Assembly (NCBI GenBank): GCA_947492925.1
Contig: CANLOQ010000002.1
Location: forward strand, 744,001-808,000
Direction of reading: 5' to 3'
Origin: an uncultured Sulfitobacter sp.
Lineage (GTDB): Bacteria; Pseudomonadota; Alphaproteobacteria; Rhodobacterales; Rhodobacteraceae
DNA length: 64,000 bases
The notes under the pieces were generated by a model. That model ran no database searches. It worked only from the letters and a program-made list of their open reading frames with translations, and had not been told where the DNA came from. Of this stretch, positions 1 through 7,674 are shown one piece after another; within the stretch, counting starts at the first letter, position 1; every line of letters starts with the position of its first letter. A program made the position numbers and the translations under genes.

Positions 1-27
1 CCGTCCCAAATCATACGGATAGGTCAT
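1..27 (-). CDS. Possible 5' end of a gene cut by the window edge
   Basis: On the minus strand an ATG at 27 opens a frame reading MTYPYDLGR to the window edge. It is preceded by a purine-rich stretch (GAAAGGGA) that could act as a ribosome binding site, and it starts 16 bp after the stop of the J-domain gene in the same direction. Nine codons are too few to name a product. It could equally be a chance start. Confidence 0.2.
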
Positions 28-43
28 GGGTTTCCCTTTCGGT

Positions 44-670
44 TCAGTCCTTGAAGCTGCGGCTTCCCTTGATCTGGTCCCAGGCCCACATCACCAGTTG
101 CAACTGGTCTTCCTGGGACCTGTCGCCGCCGTTCATATCGGGGTGCAGCACCTTGATGAGCGACTTGTAAGCCTTGCGGATTTCCGGCTTGGTCATGTTG
201 TCCTTGACCTCCAGTATCTCCACGGCACGCCGCTCCGTCGGGGGCAGACGCTTGCCCGCCTGCGGCCCTTTGCCGGGGTTCTGGGTGGCGTTCTTGCCCA
301 GTACCTGATGCGGGTCCTCGATGCCCAGCCGCGCCCATGCGCGCGCTTCCGGGTCGCCCAGCGGCTTGGTCTTGCGCTCCCACACCTTGTCCTCGGACAT
401 CTGTGCGTTCATCTCGGCCTCTGTCGTGCCGTCAAAGAAATTCCACTTGAGGTTATACTCGCGCACGTGCTGCTGACAGAACCAGAAATAATCATCCAGT
501 ACATCGGGGGCCTTGGGCGCGCGGAACTTGCCGGCCTCTTCGCAGCCCTCGTGGTCGCAGACCCGCGTTGACGTCTCGGACGCGCCCGACATGCCGCGAC
601 GGCCGCGGGGGTTCTTCTTTTTGGATGTCGACACGGACATGTCGAAACCGAAGGGATCTGGCTTGCTCAT
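44..670 (-). CDS. J-domain (DnaJ-like) co-chaperone
   Basis: A 208-residue protein with a C-terminal J domain at about residues 148-204, recognised by the HPD tripeptide at 176-178 and the helix before it (KPEIRKAYKSLIKVL). J domains stimulate the ATPase of DnaK-type Hsp70. It lacks the Gly/Phe region, zinc centre and client-binding domains of full DnaJ. The N-terminal half carries a Cys-x4-Cys (38, 43) and a C-x2-H (65, 68), which could bind metal, followed by a conserved-looking aromatic stretch. The ATG at 670 has GGAAAGG about 11 nt upstream. It is divergent from bolA across 67 bp. The family call is firm; the client is unknown. Confidence 0.85.
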   Translation of the reverse strand: MSKPDPFGFDMSVSTSKKKNPRGRRGMSGASETSTRVCDHEGCEEAGKFRAPKAPDVLDDYFWFCQQHVREYNLKWNFFDGTTEAEMNAQMSEDKVWERKTKPLGDPEARAWARLGIEDPHQVLGKNATQNPGKGPQAGKRLPPTERRAVEILEVKDNMTKPEIRKAYKSLIKVLHPDMNGGDRSQEDQLQLVMWAWDQIKGSRSFKD

Positions 671-737
671 GGGGATAGACCTTTCCGACTCAGGCGCTTG
701 AGTTTAGACGCTGTGCCCAGAGATAGAAGGGGGCGGG

Positions 738-1004
738 GTGAAAAAAATGTCGAAGACTGAAGAGATCCGGGAGCGGCTGGAAAAAGCGTTTGATCCCAGA
801 GAGTTGGAGGTGGCGGATGTGAGCGAGAGCCACCGGGGGCATGCGGGGTTTCAGGAAGGGGGCGAGAGCCACTTTGATGTGCGCATCCGGGCGGAGGCTT
901 TCAAGGGCATGAACCGGCTGGCGCGGCACCGGGCGGTGCATGCCGCACTCGGGGCTGATCTGATCGGGCGCATCCACGCGCTGGCCCTTGATCTGGATGT
1001 TTAA
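738..1004 (+). CDS. bolA: BolA family protein
   Basis: An 88-residue protein that covers the whole BolA fold (class II KH-like). The SHxGH segment (SESHRGHAG), the FDV strand and the RHRxVHxAL signature near the C-terminus are all present. BolA proteins partner monothiol glutaredoxins in handling Fe-S clusters and affect morphology and stress responses. A GTG at 738 sits 6 nt after the strong AGAAGGGGG; an in-frame ATG at 747 is the alternative and gives 85 residues (MSKTEEIR...). It is divergent from the J-domain gene, an arrangement I recall from other Rhodobacterales. Confidence 0.88.
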   Translation: MKKMSKTEEIRERLEKAFDPRELEVADVSESHRGHAGFQEGGESHFDVRIRAEAFKGMNRLARHRAVHAALGADLIGRIHALALDLDV

Positions 1005-1013
1005 GAACGCATC

Positions 1014-1520
1014 CTAATCATCTGATTTTACGGTTTTTCTTGAGGCGGCAAGCGATTTCAGCGGGCCGCTCATATCGTCGACATCACTGGTGTCCTCCAC
1101 CCCGTTGTCGGTCGTGGAATCTTCGGTTTTCGGGGCCTTTTCGGCCTCTGCATCCGGTGCGTTTCCGGCCTTTTCGGAGGGGGGATTCTGGGCCGGTTTG
1201 TCCTCTGGTTCGGGGGCGGTTTCGGGGGTCAGAACGGGGGAATCCGGGGGGGGAAGGAGTTCGGGGGCGAAGGCCTCTGCGACGTCTTCACGCAGGCGGC
1301 GGAAAACCAGCACATTGCGCCATTCTGTCGTGGTGGAGGTGAGGCCCGAACGCTCAATCGAGGGCAGGGTTTCGGCGCGCTGGTATTCCCAGCCGTAGCC
1401 TGCAAGCCCGTTCATAAGCTCTTGGATCGCATGGGAAAACCGCGCTTCGGCCCCTTTGACGCCCTTGGCCTTGAGGCCCTTGGTGGGGGCGGGAACGACT
1501 TTGTATTCGTAATGGGGCAT
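1014..1520 (-). CDS. DUF4177 domain-containing protein
   Basis: A 168-residue protein. Residues 1-80 (MPHYEYKVVPAP..., then GYGWEYQRAETLP and WRNVLVFRR) match the small DUF4177 domain, a short alpha/beta unit of unknown function. Residues from about 90 to the end are a low-complexity acidic, Pro/Ala/Glu-rich tail that is probably disordered. There is no signal peptide. It converges with bolA (9 bp apart) and is transcribed in the same direction as the XRE-TPR gene upstream, across a 145-bp gap that contains an 11-bp-phased repeat array. Confidence 0.75.
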   Translation of the reverse strand: MPHYEYKVVPAPTKGLKAKGVKGAEARFSHAIQELMNGLAGYGWEYQRAETLPSIERSGLTSTTTEWRNVLVFRRLREDVAEAFAPELLPPPDSPVLTPETAPEPEDKPAQNPPSEKAGNAPDAEAEKAPKTEDSTTDNGVEDTSDVDDMSGPLKSLAASRKTVKSDD

Positions 1521-1603
1521 GTGCGGTCTCTGGCTGCTGATCGGCGCGTTTTAGCGCGGGTGCGCGGGAAAGGAAACGGGGCAGCGGGTAAGGTTTTGGT
1601 AAG

Positions 1604-1643
1604 TGTCACCTGCGGTACACCCTGCGTGCACCCCCCGTACACC
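1604..1643. repeat. 11-bp-phased GTACACC-like array, copy 1
   Basis: Four heptamers lie at exact 11-bp intervals on the + strand: TGTCACC at 1604, GTACACC at 1615, GTGCACC at 1626 and GTACACC at 1637. The array fills the gap between the stop of the XRE-TPR gene (1666) and the start of the DUF4177 gene (1520). A second array with the same order and spacing is at 60331-60370. Confidence 0.7.
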
Positions 1644-1665
1644 GCCGCAGCGCGGAATGTGGCGG

Positions 1666-3255
1666 TCAGGCGCGGGCGTCGATGGCGGCGCGGATGTCGT
1701 CGCGCAGGCGGGTGGCGGTGCCGTGGTTGTAGGACATGTGATCGGGGTCAAAGACGGTGAGGGCGGCATCGACGGCGGCGAGGGCTTCGGTCAGGGCGCG
1801 GGCGGGATCGGTGCAGGAGTCGTGGGTGGCTTGGTCCTTGAGTGCGATGGCGATGTTAAGCTTAGTCTCGGCCCATTGCACCGGATGGCCCTCACGGGTG
1901 CGGACCTCAAGGGCGTTGCGATAGGCGGTGACGGCCTGCGCGAGGAGGTCTGCGCCAGCGCTGCCTTCGGTGCGGATGCCTTGTTGTGAGAGGGCGATGC
2001 CGAGGTTGTTCTGCGTCGTGGCCCAGTGCACCGGATGATCGGCGCGGGTGTAAACCTGAAGGGTGTTTCGGTAGGCGGTGACGGCCTCTGCGAGGAGGTC
2101 CGCGCCAGCGCTGCCTTCGGTGCGGATGCCTTGGTCTTGGAGGGTAGCGCCGAGGTTGTTCTGTGTCATGGCCCAGTCCACCGGATGACCTTCACGGGTG
2201 CGGACCTCAAGGGCGTTGCAGTAGGCGGTGACGGCCTGCGCGAGGAGGTCCGCGCGAGCGCTGCCTTGGGTGCGGGTGCCTTGGTTTTTGAGGGCATTGC
2301 CGAGGTTGTTCTGCGTCGTGGCCCAGTGCACATGCTCTTTGGTCTGTTTGTAGAACGCAGCGGCGTCTTGGTAGAGTTGAACCGCTTCACCAAGCAGTTG
2401 CGTCCCTTCCTCTCCTTCGACACGCAAGCCCTGTTTCTGAACAACATTCCCAAGTCTCACCTGACTGTTTGCCCAGAGTGCCGAATCCTCATTTCGAAGC
2501 TCTTCATTCATTGCCTCGCGGAGTGTTTTTTCCGCAGCGCGCATGGCGGTGCCGCCGTATCGGTCCCCGTGGTCGTAGAGTTTTTCGGAGATTTCGATGA
2601 CACGGCGGCGGGTGGGTTCCATTCGGTCGACGACAGAAAAACTATCAGCGGCGCTGTTCAGGAGTGCATAGGCATGATCGACATCGCCACGCAAGAGCGC
2701 GTTGTCAGCGCGGATTTCGGCGGACTTGGCGGCTTCTTCGAGTTCGGTTGTGTGCACGAGAGTCATCAGGTGTTCGACCTCGTCAAGATCAACGCGGGCG
2801 ATGGCATCTTGGGCTGCGGCCTTGAGGTTGGAGAGTTTGCGCATGGTGTTGGGAATGGCGTCCACCTCGGCCTTGAGGGCGCGGTATTCGGTGGCTTTTT
2901 TGGTGAGCAGTTGGCGCAGGTCGGCATCGGTGCGGTCAAAGACGTCTTCGATCTGGAAGCGGGTGCCAATATTTTCCAATTCTTCGCGGCTGAGCGTCGG
3001 GATTTGATCCAGTTGCGTGGCGGAGAGGCGGGACTGGCGGATCGGCTCCATCTCGGCGGGGGAGATGTTGAGCGCGGTGCAGAGATATTGGATTGTCTTT
3101 TCCTGTGGTTTGGCGACAAGGCCACGTTCCAGACGGGAAATGTCGCCTTTGCGCGCGGGATCATTCCAGATGCGCGACGCCAGCTTTTCCTGAGAAAGCT
3201 TAGCCTCACCGCGTTTTCGTTTGATCAACTCACCGAAGACAATGACGTCTAACAA
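1666..3255 (-). CDS. XRE-type HTH protein with C-terminal TPR repeats
   Basis: A 529-residue protein. Residues about 5-75 form a Cro/C1-type helix-turn-helix (FGELIKRKRGEAKLSQEKLA..., then DISRLERG), so DNA binding is likely. Residues about 90-255 are helical. From about 260 there are five TPR-like units of 50 residues (W at 311, 361, 411 and 461, each in a WAxTQNNLG-type motif) with AVTAYRNALEV helices. These TPRs are of the type often fused to NACHT, CHAT or TIR effectors, but no catalytic domain follows; the protein ends after the last repeat. The start is TTG at 3255, the only usable codon before the HTH. It is probably a regulator that senses a protein or peptide partner through the TPRs; target genes cannot be named. 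Confidence 0.75.
   Translation of the reverse strand: MLDVIVFGELIKRKRGEAKLSQEKLASRIWNDPARKGDISRLERGLVAKPQEKTIQYLCTALNISPAEMEPIRQSRLSATQLDQIPTLSREELENIGTRFQIEDVFDRTDADLRQLLTKKATEYRALKAEVDAIPNTMRKLSNLKAAAQDAIARVDLDEVEHLMTLVHTTELEEAAKSAEIRADNALLRGDVDHAYALLNSAADSFSVVDRMEPTRRRVIEISEKLYDHGDRYGGTAMRAAEKTLREAMNEELRNEDSALWANSQVRLGNVVQKQGLRVEGEEGTQLLGEAVQLYQDAAAFYKQTKEHVHWATTQNNLGNALKNQGTRTQGSARADLLAQAVTAYCNALEVRTREGHPVDWAMTQNNLGATLQDQGIRTEGSAGADLLAEAVTAYRNTLQVYTRADHPVHWATTQNNLGIALSQQGIRTEGSAGADLLAQAVTAYRNALEVRTREGHPVQWAETKLNIAIALKDQATHDSCTDPARALTEALAAVDAALTVFDPDHMSYNHGTATRLRDDIRAAIDARA
1875..2324. repeat. Three 150-bp in-frame tandem repeats inside the TPR gene
   Basis: The conserved Trp codon recurs at 2323-2325, 2173-2175, 2023-2025 and 1873-1875, exactly 150 bp apart, and the DNA between (for example TAGGCGGTGACGGCCT at 1922, 2072 and 2222) is near identical. 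Each unit encodes 50 residues, so copy number can change without a frameshift. Confidence 0.85.
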
Positions 3256-3304
3256 CTTTCACTAACTTTCATCAATTTCTCACAAGCCCGATCCCATAAC
3301 TTTC
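3254..3304. promoter_or_regulatory. Three AACTTTC direct repeats upstream of the HTH-TPR gene
   Basis: AACTTTC occurs at 3254-3260, 3264-3270 and 3298-3304. The first two are one helical turn apart and the first overlaps the TTG start of the HTH-TPR gene. The position suggests an autoregulatory operator, but nothing here proves binding. Confidence 0.4.
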
Positions 3305-3398
3305 CCGGCCTGATTGGAGGCAGCGGCAATGCCATCTTGTTCCTACGCAATAAAGCGTAATCGCGTCGTGCACGGCGTTCAACCCGTAGGAGTTAGCT

Positions 3399-3581
3399 AT
3401 GTTTGGACGTTTGACGGAAGTTGTAGTGAAGGTTGCCTGCGCGATCTGGTGTCACCGGATGGTCTATGCCGGATTGGCGGCGGCCTATGGTGCGGGATGT
3501 GTCGGGTGGCTGGAGAAGGATGTGGTGCAGCAGATTGCGACGGGGTGTTACCTGTTGCTTGTGGCGCAGCGGGGGCATTGA
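3399..3581 (+). CDS. Small hypothetical protein with a hydrophobic segment
   Basis: A 60-residue frame, MFGRLTEVVVKVACAI... to ...LLLVAQRGH. It has a good ribosome binding site (TAGGAG, 6 nt before the ATG) and two moderately hydrophobic stretches (about residues 8-34 and 46-56) that could sit in or on the membrane. It lies alone between the divergent HTH-TPR gene and a cluster of palindromic repeats. I do not recognise the family. The ribosome binding site and composition favour a real gene; a chance frame in GC-rich DNA is possible. Confidence 0.5.
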   Translation: MFGRLTEVVVKVACAIWCHRMVYAGLAAAYGAGCVGWLEKDVVQQIATGCYLLLVAQRGH

Positions 3582-3623
3582 GCGCGGTGTGCCCGGTTGA
3601 GTTGGTGCGGTTGTGTGGGGTGT

Positions 3624-3690
3624 GGTGGGTTGCACCCACCCTACGATTCCGGATGGTGCGGGGGCGGGTGGGCAGGATGCCCACCTTACG
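3624..3690. repeat. Pair of dispersed palindromic repeats (REP-like)
   Basis: Two palindromes in tandem: GGTGGGT-TGC-ACCCACC followed by CTACG (3624-3645), and GGTGGGC-AGGAT-GCCCACC followed by TTACG (3667-3690). The same family is found at 11625, 12447, 20693, 21302, 30683, 32816 and 47637. Here the pair lies between the small + strand gene and the 3' end of the thioesterase gene, where hairpins could also stop transcription. Confidence 0.8.
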
Positions 3691-3722
3691 GGGGTTCAGT
3701 AAGGTGTGGCCTCTGGCCCGCC

Positions 3723-4193
3723 TCAGCGCTTGAGGCTGACGCGGCGGGAGATGCGGGTGGGGTCGGGCATCTGCGTCTGGGCGGCGGCGTAGGCGGCGAG
3801 GTTGTCCTGAATATGTTGCGGCATGGGGGCGACGCGGGGGCCGGACTGGTCGACGTGGAGGGTCAGCCCTTCGGCCGTGGCGGCGAGCCAGCCGTCCTTG
3901 TGGTGCAGTTCCTGATAGGAGTGGAAGCGTTTTTCGTCGTGGGCGATCAGGTAGTAGGTGCAGGTGACCTGATCATGGACGTGGAGTTCGCGCAGGTAGC
4001 AGATGTGGAATTCCGCCACATAGGTGGTGCAGCCGGTGGTCTGGAGGTAGTCGAGGCCGAAGCCGATCTGGGGGTAAAGCTCGTCAACGGATTCATCAAA
4101 GAGCACGTTGTAGTAGGCCATGTTGAGGTGGCCGTTGTAGTCGATCCATTCGGGTTTGACCGTTTGGAAGGAGGAGCGGAAGGGGGCGTGCAT
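3723..4193 (-). CDS. Acyl-CoA thioesterase, 4HBT hot-dog fold
   Basis: A 156-residue protein starting at MHAPFRSSF. The stretch WIDYNGHLNMAYYNVLFDES (residues about 14-33) is the hot-dog 'D-x-N-G-H-xN' motif of YbgC/FadM-type thioesterases, with the Asp (or Asn in this loop) acting in hydrolysis of the CoA thioester. It resembles the thioesterase domain linked to carnitine catabolism (betainyl-CoA), but substrate is not provable here. The ATG at 4193 is preceded by AAAGG; upstream in-frame codons have no such site and would add 29 basic, non-conserved residues. It lies 99 bp downstream of gatB on the same strand. Confidence 0.8.
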   Translation of the reverse strand: MHAPFRSSFQTVKPEWIDYNGHLNMAYYNVLFDESVDELYPQIGFGLDYLQTTGCTTYVAEFHICYLRELHVHDQVTCTYYLIAHDEKRFHSYQELHHKDGWLAATAEGLTLHVDQSGPRVAPMPQHIQDNLAAYAAAQTQMPDPTRISRRVSLKR

Positions 4194-4292
4194 GAGGCGG
4201 CCTTTGGCGTTGGTGGCGATGCGGTGAGGGGGCGCGAACGGGCATCCTTTGGATACCCTGCCTCGCGCTGATCGTTGCAATGAAGCGGGCGC

Positions 4293-5804
4293 TTATGCGC
4301 CGAGCTTCTTTGCAACGATTTGATTCACCGCCTTGGGGTTGGCTTTGCCGCCGGTGGCTTTCATCACCTGGCCTACGAACCAGCCTGCAAGTTTGGGGTT
4401 CTCTTTCGCCTTGGCGACCTGATCGGGGTTGGCGGCGATGATTTCGTCTACGGCGGCCTCAATGGCACCGGTGTCGGTGACCTGTTTCAGGCCATCGGTT
4501 TCAACGATTTCTGCCGGGTCGCGGCCGGTGGTGTAGGAGGTTTCAAACACGTCTTTGGCGATTTTGCCGGAAATGGCGTCGGAGGCGATCAGATCAATGA
4601 TCTGGCCCAGTTGGTCGGGGGTGACGGGGCTTTCGGTGATGTCTTTTTCGTCCTTTTTCAGACGGCCAAAGAGTTCGTTGATGACCCAGTTGGCGGAGGA
4701 TTTGCCGTCGCGGCCTTTGGCTGTGGCCTCGAAGTAGCCCGCTGAGTCGAGGTCGGCGGTGAGGACGGAGGCGTCGTAGTCGCTAAGGCCGAAGTCATTG
4801 ATGAAACGGGCTTTCTTGGCGTCGGGGAGTTCGGGCAGGTTGGCGGCGATGTTGTCGACCCATGCCTGTTCGATCTCCAGCGGCAGCAGGTCAGGGTCGG
4901 GGAAGTAGCGGTAATCGTGTGCCTCTTCCTTGGACCGCATGGAGCGGGTTTCCTGTTTGTCGGGATCAAACAGGCGGGTTTCCTGCACGACTTCGCCGCC
5001 ACCCTCAACGATGGCGATCTGGCGGCGGGCTTCGACTTCGATGGCCTGCTGGATGAAGCGCATGGAGTTCATGTTCTTAATCTCGCAGCGGGTGCCGAGG
5101 TGGGAGAAATCCTGTGTCTCGACGTATTTTTCGTACTGGCCCACGCGGCAGATGGAGACGTTGACGTCGGCGCGCATGGCACCCGACTGCATGTCGCCGT
5201 TGCAGGTGCCCAAGTAACGCAGGATCTGGCGGAGTTTGGCGAGGTAGGCGGCGGCCTCTTCGGGGCCGCGGATGTCGGGGCGGGAGACGATTTCCATCAG
5301 GCAGACGCCGGTGCGGTTGAGGTCGACGAAGGACATGTTGGGGTCCATGTCGTGGATCGATTTGCCCGCGTCCTGTTCCATGTGGATACGCTCGACGCGG
5401 ACCAACCGCGCCGTGCCGTCGCCCATTTCAACGAGCACTTCGCCTTCGCCGACGATGGGCTCATAAAGCTGGCTGATCTGATAGCCCTGCGGCAGGTCGG
5501 GGTAGAAGTAGTTCTTGCGGTCAAAGGCGGATTTGAGGTTGATCTCGGCCTTGAGGCCAAGGCCGGTGCGCACGGCCTGTTCGACGCAGTATTCGTTGAT
5601 GACGGGCAGCATCCCGGGCATGGCGGCGTCGACGAAGGCGACGTTGGAGTTGGGTTCGGCGCCGAATTGGGTGGAGGCGCCGGAGAAGAGTTTCGCATTT
5701 GACGAGACCTGCGCGTGGACTTCCATGCCGATGACGAGTTCCCAGTCGTGTTTTGCGCCTGCGATGACGCGGGGTTTGGGGGTGTCGTAGGTCAGATCAA
5801 GCAT
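4293..5804 (-). CDS. gatB: Asp-tRNA(Asn)/Glu-tRNA(Gln) amidotransferase subunit B
   Basis: A 503-residue protein, the normal length for GatB when started at MLDLTYDTP. The N-terminal signature is present ([13 protein letters not shown], then SNAKLFSGA), as are the cradle-domain motifs ([23 protein letters not shown]-like [17 protein letters not shown]). A GatB/YqeY helical tail covers about residues 350-500, ending in [10 protein letters not shown]. With GatA and GatC it converts mischarged Glu-tRNA(Gln) or Asp-tRNA(Asn) to the correct amide using ATP and ammonia from glutamine; the kinase/tRNA-binding part is in GatB. gatA and gatC are not adjacent in this window. Confidence 0.96.
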   Translation of the reverse strand: MLDLTYDTPKPRVIAGAKHDWELVIGMEVHAQVSSNAKLFSGASTQFGAEPNSNVAFVDAAMPGMLPVINEYCVEQAVRTGLGLKAEINLKSAFDRKNYFYPDLPQGYQISQLYEPIVGEGEVLVEMGDGTARLVRVERIHMEQDAGKSIHDMDPNMSFVDLNRTGVCLMEIVSRPDIRGPEEAAAYLAKLRQILRYLGTCNGDMQSGAMRADVNVSICRVGQYEKYVETQDFSHLGTRCEIKNMNSMRFIQQAIEVEARRQIAIVEGGGEVVQETRLFDPDKQETRSMRSKEEAHDYRYFPDPDLLPLEIEQAWVDNIAANLPELPDAKKARFINDFGLSDYDASVLTADLDSAGYFEATAKGRDGKSSANWVINELFGRLKKDEKDITESPVTPDQLGQIIDLIASDAISGKIAKDVFETSYTTGRDPAEIVETDGLKQVTDTGAIEAAVDEIIAANPDQVAKAKENPKLAGWFVGQVMKATGGKANPKAVNQIVAKKLGA

Positions 5805-6185
5805 GGCGGGCCTCATGTGCGCGGGTGTTGGACCGGGTTTAGGACAGGCGGCGGGGTGCTGCAAGGGATTGTGGTTCGGTGGCGCGCGGTGCGCAGGTCA
5901 GACCAGCGGCGGGCGATGGGTTTGCGGTGCGGTTTGAGGGATTTGCGCGCTTTGACTGGGAGATGCGGTTTGTGTTGGGTGAATTCATAGCTTCCTGACC
6001 TGAAAGGACGCGCGTTAGGTTTAGCTTAGTGGCGTTATCGTAAAGAGTATGCGGCGCTTTGCGCTGGTGCCGGGACTGTGAGCGGCAGGGCGCTTTGCAA
6101 ACGCGGGGCGGGCGCGTATCATTATGGAAAAGGGGTGCGCCGGAGCTAGGTACGTCCTTGTAAGGTTTCATAAAAGGAGCGGCGC
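5805..6185. other. 381-bp divergent intergenic region
   Basis: The gap lies between divergent gatB and a secreted unknown. It must hold promoters for both. I see no RNA gene, no T-tract terminator and no convincing operator. A 49-codon minus-strand frame (5839-5988) with AGGA 5 nt before its ATG is listed as rejected because nothing else supports it. Confidence 0.4.
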
Positions 6186-6752
6186 ATGGCACCGTTGAGA
6201 CGTCAAAACCTCTGGCTGCGTGGTATCGGCGCGCTGGCGGTTGTCGTGGTTTTGTGGGGCATTCTGGTGTCCGGGGCGCGGGCGGCAGGCATCGAGGATT
6301 TCGTCGGCACCTATACCGGATCGGCTGAGATCATCGGCAATTCGGGAGAGCCGGTGACCCGCGACATGAGCGTGACCATCGCAGAGAGCGACGATGGGTT
6401 CCGCGTGGGCTGGAGCACGGCGACCAACCGGGCGGACGGCACGCAGAACGTCAAGACATACGCAATTGATTTTGTGCCAAGCGACCGGGGCGGTGTGTAC
6501 AGTGCCGCCATGCAGCGCAACGTCTTTGGCAAGGAAGTGCCGCTGGACCCGATGAAGGGCGAGCCATACGTCTGGGCGCGTATTCTGGGCGACAAGCTGA
6601 CGGTGTATTCGCTGTTTGTCACCTCGGAGGGGGGGTATGAGATACAACAGTTTGACCGGACGCTGACCGACGGCGGGTTGCAGCTGGAGTATCAGAATGT
6701 GAGCAACGGCGAAGTGGGCCGGCGGGTGTCTACGTTCCTGACGCGGGAATAG
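6186..6752 (+). CDS. Secreted or membrane-anchored hypothetical protein
   Basis: A 188-residue protein with an N-terminal hydrophobic segment (residues about 14-32: GALAVVVVLWGILVSGARAAG) that looks like a Sec signal peptide cleaved after ARA. The mature part (about 155 residues) is rich in beta-strand-like alternation (DFVGTYTGSAEI, VTRDMSVTI, YEIQQFDRTL, LQLEYQNV), suggesting a small beta-barrel or lipocalin-like fold. That is inference from pattern only. The ribosome binding site AAAAGGAG is 6 nt before the ATG. I do not recognise a named family. It converges with the HemJ/CopD-like gene. Confidence 0.7.
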   Translation: MAPLRRQNLWLRGIGALAVVVVLWGILVSGARAAGIEDFVGTYTGSAEIIGNSGEPVTRDMSVTIAESDDGFRVGWSTATNRADGTQNVKTYAIDFVPSDRGGVYSAAMQRNVFGKEVPLDPMKGEPYVWARILGDKLTVYSLFVTSEGGYEIQQFDRTLTDGGLQLEYQNVSNGEVGRRVSTFLTRE

Positions 6753-6858
6753 GGCGCTGGCCTTATGTTTGGGTAGGTCGGGTTCAAGATTCCGGTGAAT
6801 GGCAAAGTGCGTTGGATGCCTACGCCTGTTCTGCGGGTGCCGGGTGGCGGTGTGCGCG

Positions 6859-7269
6859 TCAAAAGACGGATTTGCGCACAACAAGCACGATGATCAGCGC
6901 GAGAAGCGCCAGCGTGATCAGATGCGCCCGGGCGAACCAAGGGGGCAGTGGGTGTGCGGCGGTTTCCGACCAGCGGCGCAGACGGCCCGACAGCGCGCCA
7001 TGCACGCCTGTCATTGCGATGACCAAAAGCAGTTTGAGCATCAGCCACCACTGACTGAACCAGTCGCCCCAAACACCGAGCGCGATGCCCAGACAGAGCG
7101 CCCCGATCATGGCCGGTGAGACGATCTTGTGAAACAGCGCGCGCAGGCGAATGCGCTGGTCCTGCGGGACATTCCCCAGCGCGGCCAGCACCAGCGGGGC
7201 GCTGAGCATGCCCGCCATCCAGATGATGACCGCAAGAATATGGGCCGCCTTGAGCCAGAGATATATCAT
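6859..7269 (-). CDS. HemJ/CopD-like membrane protein
   Basis: A 136-residue protein with about four transmembrane helices. The N-terminus IYLWLKAAHILAVIIWMAGML carries the His and the W-M-A-G pattern typical of the HemJ (protoporphyrinogen oxidase)/CopD superfamily. The His in 'LFHKIV' at about residue 47 may be a second haem-binding position. A role in haem synthesis or copper handling is possible, but the short length and sequence do not decide it. The ATG (7267-7269) overlaps the TGA of the DUF3817 gene upstream by the ATGA arrangement, so the two are translationally coupled. Confidence 0.65.
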   Translation of the reverse strand: MIYLWLKAAHILAVIIWMAGMLSAPLVLAALGNVPQDQRIRLRALFHKIVSPAMIGALCLGIALGVWGDWFSQWWLMLKLLLVIAMTGVHGALSGRLRRWSETAAHPLPPWFARAHLITLALLALIIVLVVRKSVF

Positions 7270-7601
7270 ATGGGGTCCTTTCGGGACGGGGTGAGGTTTG
7301 CGGCCTGCCGGGCCAGCGCGCGGTCGTTCAGCCAAGTGCCGAAGGGGATTTGTGCGGCCAGAATCGCGCGCAGGGTCAGCAGCGGTGTCAGTTCCGCCGC
7401 GCCCCAGCTTTCGGCCACGGTGTAGAGGTAGATCAGAAACGCCGCCCCGTGCAGCGGGCCAAGCACCTGCACCGGAGCCTCAATGCCTGCCAGATATTTG
7501 AGCGGCATGGCCACCATCATCAAAAGCACCAGCGTTGTGCCTTCCACCAGCGCTACGCGGCGCAAAACGCGGAGCGGGGGCGGGTTGCTGTGGGCGGTCA
7601 T
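7266..7601 (-). CDS. DUF3817 integral membrane protein
   Basis: A 111-residue protein with three hydrophobic helices. The sequence RRVALVEGTTLVLLMMVAMPLKYL, followed by PLHGAAFLIYLY and RAILAAQIPFGTW, matches the DUF3817 family (function unknown). It is the first gene of a two-gene unit with the HemJ/CopD-like protein and is divergent from the TetR regulator. The short promoter region between contains TetR-type palindromes, so TetR control of this pair is a reasonable inference. Confidence 0.8.
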   Translation of the reverse strand: MTAHSNPPPLRVLRRVALVEGTTLVLLMMVAMPLKYLAGIEAPVQVLGPLHGAAFLIYLYTVAESWGAAELTPLLTLRAILAAQIPFGTWLNDRALARQAANLTPSRKDPI

Positions 7602-7618
7602 TGCGAGAGGTGGCTATA

Positions 7619-7674
7619 AGTAAACACTCGTTTTCTTTACGTCAGGAGATTGCCCCTGTAAACACTTGTCTACA
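7619..7674. promoter_or_regulatory. Probable TetR operators (two sites)
   Basis: The 18-bp sequence at 7657-7674 is a palindrome of form TGTARACA-NN-TGTYTACA whose last base is the A of the TetR start codon. A weaker copy starts at 7619 (GTAAACACTCGTTTTC). Both contain GTAAACACT, 38 bp apart. Position between divergent genes supports autorepression plus control of the DUF3817/HemJ-like pair. Confidence 0.6.

Noticed and set aside
1875-2324. Regular repeats resembling a CRISPR or minisatellite
   Set aside because: The 150-bp period is in frame and encodes TPR units with no unique spacers, so it is a protein repeat.
2026-3252. A 408-codon + strand frame over the HTH-TPR gene
   Set aside because: Its length follows from the repeated DNA and codon bias of the real gene on the other strand; no ribosome binding site or motif.
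3314-3733. 139-codon + strand frame overlapping the 60-aa gene
   Set aside because: It reads through both palindromic repeats with Cys/Gly/Trp-rich noise; the smaller frame at 3399 has the better ribosome binding site.
5839-5988. A 49-codon minus-strand frame (MNSPNTNRIS...) with AGGA before its ATG
   Set aside because: The ribosome binding site is fair, but composition is Pro/Ser/Ala-rich and I recognise nothing. Another frame here reads a basic KARKSLKPHRKPIARRW stretch with no start codon. Left as unproven.
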